Of a DNA stretch of 55,830 nt, positions 34,708-43,178 are shown in pieces. The notes under the pieces were generated by a model. That model was given only the letters and a program-made list of their open reading frames with translations. It did no database searches and had not been told where the DNA came from. The stretch covers positions 1-55,830 of the forward strand of contig NZ_JAHFZF010000031.1 of the NCBI RefSeq assembly GCF_018619435.1. Reading direction: 5' to 3'. The number at the start of each line of letters is the position of its first letter. Position 1 is the first letter of the stretch. The position numbers and the translations under genes are program-made. This DNA is from Rhodoferax sp. U11-2br. Lineage in GTDB: Bacteria; Pseudomonadota; Gammaproteobacteria; Burkholderiales; Burkholderiaceae_C.

Positions 34708-35613
34708 ATGGTGAAACGAAACCTCAACGATCTTTTGTACTTTGTCACGGTGGCCCGAGAAGGCAGCTTCACCCGTGCTGCAGCACTCTTGGGTGTGACC
34801 CAATCGGCGCTGAGTCAAGCGATCAGTGGCCTGGAGGAAAAACTCGAAATCCGGCTGCTCACACGCACAACGCGCAGTGTTTCACCCACTGCGGCTGGGG
34901 AGCGACTTTTGCAGGCCATCGGTCACCGTTTCGATGAGATTGAAGCGGAAATGGACGTGTTGACTGAGATGCGCGACAAGCCAGCGGGCACCGTGCGGAT
35001 CACCTGTGGCGATCACATCGTGCGCACCACACTGCTGCCGAAGATCGCCCCCCTGTTGAAAAACCTCCCCGATATCAAAGTCGAGTTCGACATCAACTAC
35101 GGCTTCAGAGACATCGTGGCCGATCGTTTCGACGCCGGTGTGCGTTTGGGCGATACCATCGACAAAGACATGATTGCGGTACCGATCGGTCCAAAACTGC
35201 GCATGGCCGCCGTGGCGTCGCCAGCGTACTTCGCCAATAACCCAGCACCAAAAACACCTCGAGAGTTGGTGACACACCGCTGTATCAACATGCGTTTTCC
35301 AACACATGGTGGCTTGTACGTTTGGGAGTTTGAGCGCCGAAAAGAAAAACTGAATGTCCGCGTTGACGGCCAAATTGCACTCAACAGCACGCCCCACATC
35401 GTGCTTGCAGCACTAGAGGGGTTGGGCATCGCCTTCCTTCCAGAAGAGGAATTCCATCCTTACATTGAGGAAGGGCAGCTGGTTCGCGTGTTGCAAGACT
35501 GGTGCGCCCCATTTGAAGGCTACTACCTCTACTATCCCAGCCGTCGGCAACCGTCCCCAGCATTCTCACGCGTGGTCGATGCTCTACGTTTCAGCGAACC
35601 CGAGCATCAGTAA
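34708..35613 (+). CDS. LysR-family transcriptional regulator facing the Tat hydrolase
   Basis: A 301-residue regulator of the common AaeR/DmlR-like subgroup. The N-terminal helix-turn-helix has FTRAAALLGVTQSALSQAISGLEEKLEIRLLTRTTR. The effector domain includes VRITCGDHIVRTTLLPKIAPLL, a VRLGDTIDKDMIAVPIGP segment and GLGIAFLPEEEFHPYIEEGQLVRVL. It is divergent from the hydrolase-MFS-cyclophilin-yahK-MBL unit, with 122 bases between starts, so control of that unit is the simple inference. In related systems the effector is an organic acid or electrophile; none is shown here. Confidence 0.9.
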   Translation: MVKRNLNDLLYFVTVAREGSFTRAAALLGVTQSALSQAISGLEEKLEIRLLTRTTRSVSPTAAGERLLQAIGHRFDEIEAEMDVLTEMRDKPAGTVRITCGDHIVRTTLLPKIAPLLKNLPDIKVEFDINYGFRDIVADRFDAGVRLGDTIDKDMIAVPIGPKLRMAAVASPAYFANNPAPKTPRELVTHRCINMRFPTHGGLYVWEFERRKEKLNVRVDGQIALNSTPHIVLAALEGLGIAFLPEEEFHPYIEEGQLVRVLQDWCAPFEGYYLYYPSRRQPSPAFSRVVDALRFSEPEHQ

Positions 35614-36185
35614 AGCAATGTTCGCCACAAAAGGCTGGTGACCGGATACAGAGTTTTGAAATTGGACTTCCAGAGACAGCGTACTGGTGACTGACTCTTT
35701 GCAATACGTTTCAGAAGTTCATCGCAACCGGGACAAACCACCTGAGCATGTTTCCTTCCTAGTGGTGGATATCATCTATCAGAATTCCGCTTTCGGTCGA
35801 TCGCCCACAATAGTCGAGTGTGCCATTGCTTGAGTCCAACAAATTCGCAATGCTTTTATTTCCCGTAAGAGCGCTAGTATCTTGCGCACAGCCCTAAAGG
35901 GGGGCGTAAAAGTTGGTCTGATTTGTGCCGGGATTCAGGCCAATACAACAGGCACCAGCGAGCGACGCGCCCCCCACCCAATACTCCCCCCATCAGGTCA
36001 CCCGCTAGTGCGATGCTGACAAGGTCAACATTGCCTTCCACCCTCAGGTTCCCTGTCCGCAGTGCGTCGCTGTCGAGGCGCCAGATGCTGTGCACCTGGC
36101 TCTCAAACATGGGGGGCCGGAGCCGAGCTACGGTGCGGAGCGCTATCGTGCACACGTGATTGCCGAGATATCTATGAGCCGTTCT
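35614..36185. other. Gap between the LysR gene and the PepSY gene
   Basis: About 570 bases with no supportable gene. A 93-residue minus-strand frame (35874-36155) and several overlapping plus-strand frames lack family features or ribosome sites. I see no strong inverted repeat. Confidence 0.6.
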
Positions 36186-37454
36186 TCAGGACAAGACATT
36201 TTTCAGGGTTGCCACGCGCGAAATCAGCAGCCAGTCCAAAAGCACCACAATGAGCAGCACGCCACCCGCCAGCGGGAAGGCCAGTCCGGTGATCAACATC
36301 ACTAGCGCACCGCCTTTCCACAAAGGTGTCTGGGCTGGCACGCCAGGCGCCACCAAGCTGTCACTACCCTTCGGACGGCGCACCCACCACATCGCGATGC
36401 CGCTCACGCACAGCAACACAACGGCCAGACACAACAGCACGTTGGTCCATGCGCTTCACCGGCCGATATCCCCCTGGTGCAGCGCAATGCCGATAGCCAT
36501 GCCTTTGGCCACCATGGAATAGTCGGCAAAGGCCGCATCCGCCAGCACACGACCGGTGCACTGGTTCACGTGCACAGTGCGATCCTTGAAGGGGTTGGTC
36601 AGGTCGCCACTCATGGTGTCGGCAGAGAGGGTGTACACGCCTTTTTCATCCTGCGGCACATTGATATGGAACTGCCCTGCAAAGCCCAAACGATGGGCCA
36701 AAGCCGCCACACCGTCGAGGTTGACCGGTTCGCCGGCTGCCACGCCTGGCACGCCGGCGTCCGAGCCGGACTGCGGCAAAGGCGTTTGTTCCAGGCCCCA
36801 TGGCACATCGCGAATGCCAGCTGTATTCAGGCTGGCGTGTGTCAGATCGGAGGTGGGAGCCGCATCCCACTTGGCAGCGGGGAAGGTGCCCCAGGGCTGC
36901 ACAAATTTGCCGCCCCACACCTCGGTCCATGACATGCCGGTCAGCAAGAAAGAGAACAACACGAGGCTGAGCCAGACGCCCAGGCTGGCGTGCAAGGACT
37001 TCCACCACCGGCGGCCGGTTGCCCGCCATTCGGGCATGAGCGCCTGTGCCCAGGCAAAGCCCGTGTTGTTTTTGTCCACGGACGTGATCACAGTGGCCGT
37101 GTAAGGGTCCACTGCAACCGCTTCAGTCGTATCGCCCTGTGCCAGGATGAACCAGGCGGCGAGCTCCGGGGACTTGGGTGCGATGTATTCCTGCAGCTTG
37201 GCGTCCGGAAACTGCGCAAAGACCGCTTTGGCCAGGGCTGTCACCGTCTGCGTCGTGTTTTGCGGCTGCACATACACGAGGTTACCTAGCTGACTCTGGA
37301 CGCCGGTGAAATACACCATCACCAGACCGGTCATGGCCAGGACGGTGAGGAAAGGAACAACAAACAAACCTGCATAGAAGTGCCAACGCCAGGCGGTAGC
37401 ATAAAAACGGGATGATGAAGACGCGCTCACGGGCGCGGGTGCTGAAGACGACAT
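36186..37454 (-). pseudogene. PepSY-domain membrane protein interrupted by an in-frame stop
   Basis: A 422-codon frame encoding a PepSY-associated membrane protein of the kind linked to metal or haem uptake. It has a first helix at about residues 18-45 (WRWHFYAGLFVVPFLTVLAMTGLVM), PepSY-like periplasmic regions, WWKSLHASLGVWLSLVLFSFLLTG, and near the end helices LLCLAVVLLCVSGIAMWWVRRP. A TGA at 36456-36458 splits it after HQGDIGR. The same frame continues beyond it, and tryptophan is what relatives commonly have there, so TGG to TGA is the likely change. The downstream 84 residues hold the last helices. It is last in a copper-gene unit. A sequencing error is possible. Confidence 0.8.
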
Positions 37455-37550
37455 AGGGAATACATCCAAAAAAGCGGGAACACGGGTCGACTCGCGGGTA
37501 CAACGCGCATCAACCATGAAGAGACTGCTGCCTGCGAGGGCAGCAAAGGC

Positions 37551-37964
37551 TCAGGCACGTGCTGTCGGACCGCGCGCCGGGGGCGCTCGCTGAATGTCTG
37601 TGAAGAAGAAAAACGCCTGCCGGACCGGGTACGCCTGGTTTCCGCCAATCTCCACGAAGAGGTGAGGCTGATGGGGCGGCGGGGCCGCCATGCGGTCCGT
37701 GGCTTGCAGGCAAAACGGGCAATGGTCCAAGGAAGGGCGCGGCGCCTGCCCGTTAGCGGCTCCGTCCGTTGAAGACTCGGGTGAGGTGCTCACCCAGACT
37801 GCACCGCCATCTGCGGTACAGATTTCTTGCATAGGCCCCGATGCATTCCAGACCAGTGCACGTGACACCGTAGGTGCCAGTGCCCCCAGCACCAGAACGC
37901 ACAGCACTAGCCATATCGCCCAGGGGCGGTGGATGGACTTGTGGCGGGCGAGGCTGGGGGGCAC
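37551..37964 (-). CDS. DUF2946 family protein (copper cluster)
   Basis: A 137-residue protein with a signal or anchor helix (about residues 15-35), EICTADGG in the middle and HCPFCLQ (CxxC with a preceding His) near residue 82, the hallmarks of DUF2946. Members are found beside copper chaperones and TonB receptors and are presumed to bind metal in the periplasm; the function is not established. It ends in a proline/alanine-rich tail. It lies between the PCu(A)C chaperone and the PepSY gene on the same strand. A second DUF2946 gene opens the same cluster at 39605. Confidence 0.82.
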   Translation of the reverse strand: MPPSLARHKSIHRPWAIWLVLCVLVLGALAPTVSRALVWNASGPMQEICTADGGAVWVSTSPESSTDGAANGQAPRPSLDHCPFCLQATDRMAAPPPHQPHLFVEIGGNQAYPVRQAFFFFTDIQRAPPARGPTARA

Positions 37965-38000
37965 GCATGGTCAAGTTGCCAAGGGCTTTTGATGACGCAC

Positions 38001-38537
38001 TCAGTGTTTGTGCTCACCGTGATCTGCAGCAGCGTCATGCCCCATGGCGCCATGGTCTCCATGCATGGCGGCGGCAGGCGCACCCGCAGGCGCCGTCTGC
38101 GACACCGGTACCTTCAGTTCTTTCTTGGTCTCCACGCCTTGGGCGTCTTTGAACACCAGGGTGAGTGGAATGGTGGTGTCTTTCCGCAATGGCAGCTTCA
38201 GGTCCATCAACATGACGTGGTATCCACCGGGCGTGAGCGCCACGGCCTTGCCCGCTGGCAAATCGAGGCCACCGGCGAGGGCGCGCATTTTCATGACATC
38301 ACCCTCCATCTTCATCTCATGTACCTCGGCGATACCGGCCACGGGTGAGCTCACGCTCAACAGTTTGGACGCCGTCGGGGCGGTCAGGGTCATGAAGGCG
38401 CCGGTTGCCTTTTGGCCTTGTACCGTGGCTCGGGCCCAGGCGTTTTGCACATCCACCGCCTGCGCCAAAGCGCCTGCAGCCATCACGGAGAGTCCAGCAG
38501 CCAATGCGGCTGACAAAGTCCAACGGGGGAAAGTCAT
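38001..38537 (-). CDS. Periplasmic copper chaperone PCu(A)C
   Basis: A 178-residue exported copper chaperone. A signal peptide ends near AGALAQA. The cupredoxin-like domain has the conserved site H-x-M ... M ... H-x-M in EVHEMKMEGDVMKM and GGYHVMLMDL, which binds Cu(I) and delivers it to cytochrome oxidase or Sco proteins. A C-terminal tail rich in Met and His (MHGDHGAMGHDAAADHGEHKH region, 158-178) adds a likely second metal-binding arm. I chose the ATG at 38537 with GGAG ahead; the frame extends to 38588 without support. It lies 19 bases after the YcnI gene. Confidence 0.93.
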   Translation of the reverse strand: MTFPRWTLSAALAAGLSVMAAGALAQAVDVQNAWARATVQGQKATGAFMTLTAPTASKLLSVSSPVAGIAEVHEMKMEGDVMKMRALAGGLDLPAGKAVALTPGGYHVMLMDLKLPLRKDTTIPLTLVFKDAQGVETKKELKVPVSQTAPAGAPAAAMHGDHGAMGHDAAADHGEHKH

Positions 38538-38556
38538 GAAAAGCTCCTCGTCAAAA

Positions 38557-39105
38557 TCAATGGGCGTGACCGCCAGCGGCCTGCACATCTAGCACTTCGA
38601 GGCTTGCGGCAGGGAATTTCAGGCTATGGGCATCTTGGCCTGCACTGGGAACCTCGACCCAGGCGTTGCTGCCTTTCTCGCAGGCCTGAACGACCTTGAA
38701 CCACAACGTGCCGGGCTTTTTGGGCGTGGTGCCACGGAAGATGAACTCTTCTGCAAACGCGTCAGGCAAGGCGTTCTCGGCGCCTTTGGCCGTCCAGGTG
38801 ATTTCCTGCACGCCTTCGGTGTATTTGGTGCCGTGCATTTCGTAGGGTTGGTCCAGTTTGCCGACCTTGGTGCTCACACTCCAACCGGATTTCACCAAGG
38901 GCTGTGCGGCGTTGAATCCGGCGGGGATGGTGACGGTGATCGAAGTGGTGGGCGCGCCTGCACAACCATGACCCACGCGCAGCACGCCGCGGTAACCGGC
39001 CCCGGCAGCAGCAGCTTTGTCTTCAAACGTCACATGAGAAAAAGCGGCGCTGGCACCAAGAGAACAAGCGCAAGCAGCAATTAATTGCATAGCAAAACGA
39101 TTCAT
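38557..39105 (-). CDS. YcnI/DUF1775 periplasmic copper-binding protein
   Basis: A 182-residue exported protein. The signal ends at ASAAFSH, so the mature protein begins with the conserved histidine (HVTFEDKAAAAG), which in YcnI forms a monohistidine copper brace. Other family marks are YRGVLRVGHGC, SITVTIPAGFNAAQP, EITWTAK and FIFRGTTPKKPGTLWF. YcnI proteins commonly sit beside PCu(A)C, as here, and are thought to pass copper. The ATG at 39105 has GAGG upstream; the open frame to 39561 is spurious. The tail GGHAH is a possible extra metal site. Confidence 0.93.
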   Translation of the reverse strand: MNRFAMQLIAACACSLGASAAFSHVTFEDKAAAAGAGYRGVLRVGHGCAGAPTTSITVTIPAGFNAAQPLVKSGWSVSTKVGKLDQPYEMHGTKYTEGVQEITWTAKGAENALPDAFAEEFIFRGTTPKKPGTLWFKVVQACEKGSNAWVEVPSAGQDAHSLKFPAASLEVLDVQAAGGHAH

Positions 39106-39227
39106 AACTACCTCAAAATATTCGTTCGGTACGCCACGTACAGACGCACTGAAGCAGGATTGCGAAACTAACGAAGGGGAAAGACGGACGTGGCCAGACG
39201 AACAGCGCCCCGCGCTGTCAGCGGCAC

Positions 39228-39605
39228 TCAGAACGGCGCAGGCGGGCCGCGAGCGGATGCGGCGTTGGCGAAACGGGTCGGAACATGTTCCGGCGGCGAT
39301 GCCGTTTGCGGACTGCGCACTGCCGGACCAGTTGCCGGGACCCATGAGACCAACGGCGGGGCGCCGACGGGCAGACACATGACGCAGTCCAGCGTGTGGC
39401 CCTGCATGCCGGAAGGTGCACCGTCCGGGTTGTCGCCGGTTGATTGGGCCACAAACTTGACGCTGCCCGCCGCGCTGCAGATCAGCATCAGCGCTTGCGG
39501 GTTGACGACGGGGGCCGCCACCGCCACCCCGATGGACAACGCAAACCACACCAACATCCAATGGACGATGGAGCGTGCTTCGCGCTGGGATTGAAGGGTG
39601 GGCAT
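39228..39605 (-). CDS. DUF2946 family protein, second copy
   Basis: A 125-residue protein with one N-terminal helix (about residues 16-35), ICSAAG in the middle and HTLDCVMCLP (CxxC after a His) near residue 75, as in DUF2946. It is the first gene of the leftward copper cluster, 122 bases before YcnI. It shares the motif order but little else with the 137-residue copy at 37551, so it is not a recent duplicate. The C-terminal third is low-complexity and rich in Pro and Ala. A role in metal binding is inferred from family context. Confidence 0.78.
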   Translation of the reverse strand: MPTLQSQREARSIVHWMLVWFALSIGVAVAAPVVNPQALMLICSAAGSVKFVAQSTGDNPDGAPSGMQGHTLDCVMCLPVGAPPLVSWVPATGPAVRSPQTASPPEHVPTRFANAASARGPPAPF

Positions 39606-40054
39606 GGGGCGCGATTATGGTCTAGTGGTATGGAAGATGGCGGCTAGGCAGATCTACTGCCGCAGGAACTCGGCCTTGTGGTCGGCGAGGCCGTGCGGCG
39701 CGAAGACGCGGTTGGCGTGCTGCTGGACTTCTGGACCCCGGACGAGCTGCGGGAGCTGGCCGAGATCGAAGCCAACCTGCCCGCCGATGGTCGCGCACCT
39801 GGCGAGGTGGTGCCCGTCAAGCTGCGCGCCGCCGTGACCGAAGCCGACACGCTGAAGCTGCATGCCATTCCGCGCAATGGCGGCGAGGGTTGTGAGGAGG
39901 GGTTTGAAGTCCGGGCTGACGGCCAGTGAGGTTTTTTGGTGAAAACAGCTTCTGGCGCTGGAATTACCTACGCCAGAAGATATCAATAGATGAGCATGGT
40001 GTCCGCCGCCGCCGGGGTGCGGCCCGTGTGCGAGCCTGCGCCAATGCAATCCCC
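39606..40054. other. Gap left of the broken exporter; one weak frame and one stem-loop
   Basis: About 450 bases. A plus-strand frame (39678-39929, 83 residues, GTG start, acidic, with VGVLLDFWTPDELRELAEIE) has protein-like composition but no family I recognise and no clear ribosome site; it may be a relic. A stem-loop lies at 39949-39979. Confidence 0.45.
39949..39979. repeat. Inverted repeat with 13-base loop
   Basis: CTTCTGGCG (39949-39957) pairs exactly with CGCCAGAAG (39971-39979), flanked by GAAAACAG and ATATCAATAG. It looks like a variant of the dispersed palindrome at 1586 and 47428, with a different core. Confidence 0.5.
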
Positions 40055-41463
40055 TCATGCTGCGCGAGGGCGTAGCGTCAGAGAGGTCAGGGCGGCGAAC
40101 AGGCATAGCGCGGCGGTGCCCATGAAAGCCGCCTGGTAACCCTGTAAGAGGGCCTGGGTGGGCGCTGTCTGCGCCGCATGCCGGGTCACAGCATGCGCCA
40201 AGGTGGACAACACGGCAATCCCCAGGGCCGCGCCCAGCTGGCGCCCGGTATTGAACAGGCCGGAGGCCAGGCCTGCGGCGGTACGCCGTCGATGGCGGTG
40301 TGGGTGCTGGTCATCAACATCAGGCCTAGCCCCAGGCCAACCAGTAACATGGGCCCCAGCACATCGGTGGCAAACACGGGCTGCGCCGGAATAACGCCCA
40401 GCCAGAGCAGCCCGGCTGCACTGATCAGGCCGCCCCAGAACGGCAGGCGGCGCACGCCCTGCTCCATCAATCGGCGTGACAGCGGAGCAGCCATCGCCAC
40501 TGTCAACCCCATGGGCAAGATGGCCAAGCCGGTGTCCAACGGGCTGTAGCCAGCGATTTGCTGCAGCACGATGGAGCCGAAATAGGTAGATGCAGTCAGC
40601 GCCGCCCCCATGCACAGCACCACGATATTGCCCATGCGCACGTTGTGCAGTGCAAAAATACTCAGCCGCACCAAGGGCTGTCGGGCCCGGGATTCGATGC
40701 GTACAAACAGCAGCAGCACCGCCCCCGCAACCAGTGCGGTCCATACGGTGGGCGAATTCCATCCCAGCGCCATGGACTGCAAGATGCCAAACAGCAAGCT
40801 GCCGACTCCCAGGGTGATGGTTACCGCGCCCGGTACATCCAGGCTGGGCGGTTTAGCCGCCTTGCGAGACGGCGCCAGGCACAGCGCCACGGCTACCACC
40901 AGCACCAGGCCGATGGGCACATTCACCCACATGACCCATCGCCAGGAGCTCACCGTGGTCAATCAACCGCCCAGCAGCACCCCGCCGGCCGAGGCGATGG
41001 AGGTGGACGTGGCCCACCAGGAAATGGCGCGGCCGCGTTCCGGCCCAGCGGGAAACACCGCCATGATGATGGTCAGCGTGGAGGTCGATAGCGCCGATGC
41101 GCCCAGGCCTTGCACGGCTCGGGCCAGCAACAACCAAGGTCCGCTAGTGGCCATTCCACCGGCCAGGCTGGCCAGGGTAAATACCAACAGGCCGGCCTGC
41201 AGAATACGCCGCCGCCGCCACAGATCACCAGCCCGCGCCGCCAGCAGCATGCAGCCACCCAGCACCAACAGATAGGGGGCCACCACCCTGCCCAGGGTCG
41301 CGGTGGACAAATGCAAATCGGCCTGTATCGCTGGCAGCGACACATTGACGATACTGCCGTCCAACACCAGCATGAAGGCCGCCGTACAGGCAATGAGCAC
41401 CGCCACCCAGGGCGGCGCTTGTGGGCGTAGCAAGGCGGAAGGCATAGCAAGCGTAGCGGACAC
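40055..41463 (-). pseudogene. DHA2-family multidrug MFS exporter, broken by an in-frame stop and a frameshift
   Basis: Remains of a 14-helix EmrB/QacA-type exporter of about 469 residues. The GTG start at 41463 has AGGAG five bases ahead. The first part has ACTAAFMLVLDGSIVNVSLPAIQADL and ARAVQGLGASALSTSTL. A TGA at 40963-40965 then interrupts GGVLLGG*LTTVSSWRW, where relatives have tryptophan, and the frame continues unchanged. Near 40271-40283 the frame shifts by one: the end (GLASGLFNTGRQLGAALGIAVLS) is in another frame. The total length, 1409 bases, is one short of a multiple of three. It was probably a drug or solvent exporter facing the truncated AraC gene. Confidence 0.85.
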
Positions 41464-41480
41464 GGAAACTCCTGAAAAAT

Positions 41481-42083
41481 GTGCAGGTGCAGAGGCGCGG
41501 GCTGGATACCGCCGGGCGAAAGGCACAGGGTCAGCGTCAGTGGCACCATGCGCGGCTGGGGGGGCTGATCGCGCCATCGCTGCAGGACCTGCTGCCGCGC
41601 GTGCCCTGCGTGATGGGCACCAGCCCGTTGATGCGCTCCCTGGTGCAGCGCGCCGTAGCCTGGGCCGAGCAGGACCAGCTGCAGCCCGAGCAGGAGCGCA
41701 TCCTGGCCGTATTGCAGGACGAAATCCGCAGCGCACCACAGGAACCGCTGCACCTGCCCATGCCGACTGACCGGCGCCTACTACGCGTGGCTGAGGCCAT
41801 ACTGCGGCAGCCGCAAGATACGCGCACCCTGGCGCAATGGGCCGACTGGGCCGGCCTGTCCGCGCAGACCCTGGGTAGGCTGTGCCAGCAGGAAACCGGC
41901 TGCAGCTTTGCCCAATGGCGCCAGCAGGCGCGCCTGATCCATGCGCTGGAGCGCTTGGCCTAAGGCCGGCCCGTAGCCCAGGTGGCCGACGCCCTGGGAT
42001 ACGCCACACCGAGCAATTTCATTGCCATGTTCCGGCGCTGCTTCGGCGACTCGCCGGCACGCTACTTTGCCCTGCGGCGCTAA
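41481..42083 (+). pseudogene. AraC-family regulator, N-terminally truncated and split by an in-frame stop
   Basis: The DNA-binding end of an AraC regulator of the cupin-AraC type. Recognisable homology begins at LPRVPCVMGTSPLMRSLVQ and runs through LAQWADWAGLSAQTLGRLCQQETGCSFAQWRQQARL to ALERLA. A TAA at 41961-41963 interrupts it, and the same frame goes on as GRPVAQVADALGYATPSNFI and RRCFGDSPARYF, which is the second helix-turn-helix. The N-terminal cupin sensor is missing, since the upstream DNA is the start of the divergent exporter. The pair resembles a former regulator-exporter unit. Confidence 0.8.
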
Positions 42084-42255
42084 GCAGGGCGCTGATGACA
42101 CTTCAAGCATAAAAAAGCTTCCGCCGCAGATGTTGTTTGCGTAAGGAGCCATTCTTGGTCCCTAACCCACATCGGCATCGGCGCCAACACGTCATGTTCT
42201 GATTGATGCCAATTGGGCGGTGAACTGAGAGACGTCGCGCCTTTAAACTCCTGCC

Positions 42256-42945
42256 ATGTCCAGCACCCAGACCCTGCCCCAACTCAGCACCGCGCCTGAC
42301 AAAGGCAATGCCAGAACCGAGGCCGCCCTTAAGCGGCTGCGTACTGCCATGGCGGATATTGAGGCGGAAATCGACCAGCACAACGGCATTTACCCGTTCA
42401 ACCATGGTCGGGTCACCCAGTCCGAGCTGTGTCGGCGGGCAGATGTCAAGAAGGCCACCTTGCAGAATCCACTGCACAAAGACAGCACGCGTGTGGAGAT
42501 TCTGAACTGGCTGGAAGCTTTGGGTGCTCGCTTGATACTGAGCCGTGACAGCGTGCGCGAGCGGGTCACGGCCGTTGCTGACGACCTCGCTGCCGAGCTG
42601 CAGCGGTTGACGTTGGAGAATCAGGCGTTGCGGATGCGTCTTGCCGAGTCCGAGCGGCTGATTGCCCAACTGCGACTCCTGGAGGTTGAGCTCATGCCAC
42701 CTGTTGCCCTGAGCTCTGGCCAATGCCAACCCGGCGCACAACTGCGTCACTATAAGGGCGGGCTCTACACAGTGGTTGGCAGCTGCCTGATTGAGGCGAC
42801 GCTGCAGCCAGGTGTTCTCTACAAACCCCTTCAGGGAGACATGCAGGATACCGTTTGGATGCGCCCTCTGGCTGACATGCAGGAGATGGTTTCAACAGAA
42901 CACGGAACCGTCCCGAGGTTTGTGTTGATAGTCGACGCAGACTAG
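42256..42945 (+). CDS. Helix-turn-helix-like, coiled-coil protein fused to a DUF1653 domain
   Basis: A 229-residue protein of unknown role. Residues about 20-95 look like a DNA-binding helper domain (GRVTQSELCRRADVKKATLQ reads as a helix-turn-helix). About 105-145 is a heptad-rich coiled coil (VADDLAAELQRLTLENQALRM onward). The C-terminal 65 residues match DUF1653 (LRHYKGGLYTVVGSCLIEATLQPGVLYKPL, then VWMRPLADMQEMV), normally a small stand-alone domain. The N-terminal type recalls accessory proteins of mobile elements, but no transposase lies next to it. It is intact between decayed genes and the kdg locus. Function cannot be assigned. Confidence 0.7.
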   Translation: MSSTQTLPQLSTAPDKGNARTEAALKRLRTAMADIEAEIDQHNGIYPFNHGRVTQSELCRRADVKKATLQNPLHKDSTRVEILNWLEALGARLILSRDSVRERVTAVADDLAAELQRLTLENQALRMRLAESERLIAQLRLLEVELMPPVALSSGQCQPGAQLRHYKGGLYTVVGSCLIEATLQPGVLYKPLQGDMQDTVWMRPLADMQEMVSTEHGTVPRFVLIVDAD

Positions 42946-43178
42946 GTCGGTTGTTTGCCTGATGGCAGGCGCCAACAGTGATCATGATGGCGCAAGGCTC
43001 GCGCGTCTTGGGGTGCACAAACCAGAGGATCACATTGTTGAACGAGCCTTAACTGAGTGGTCTCCGTCATAGACGGCTTATTCAGCGCCAACTCATGGAG
43101 TGATCAGGCGCTCAGGCCGCATCACACAGCTGGGGCATCAGCGAGAAAACCACCTTGCCGCAGGCGCCAGTGGCAGGC

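Noticed and set aside
35874..36155. 93-residue minus-strand frame downstream of the PepSY gene
   Set aside because: No ribosome site and no recognisable domain; could be a relic but cannot be supported.
39105..39561. Upstream extension of the YcnI frame
   Set aside because: It overlaps the DUF2946 gene and destroys the signal peptide with its conserved mature N-terminal His; the ATG at 39105 has a good ribosome site.
36456..40965. TGA read as tryptophan (recoding) in this organism
   Set aside because: Many intact genes here end in TGA, including all ATGA overlaps, and use TGG for Trp, so the two internal TGA codons are lesions or errors.
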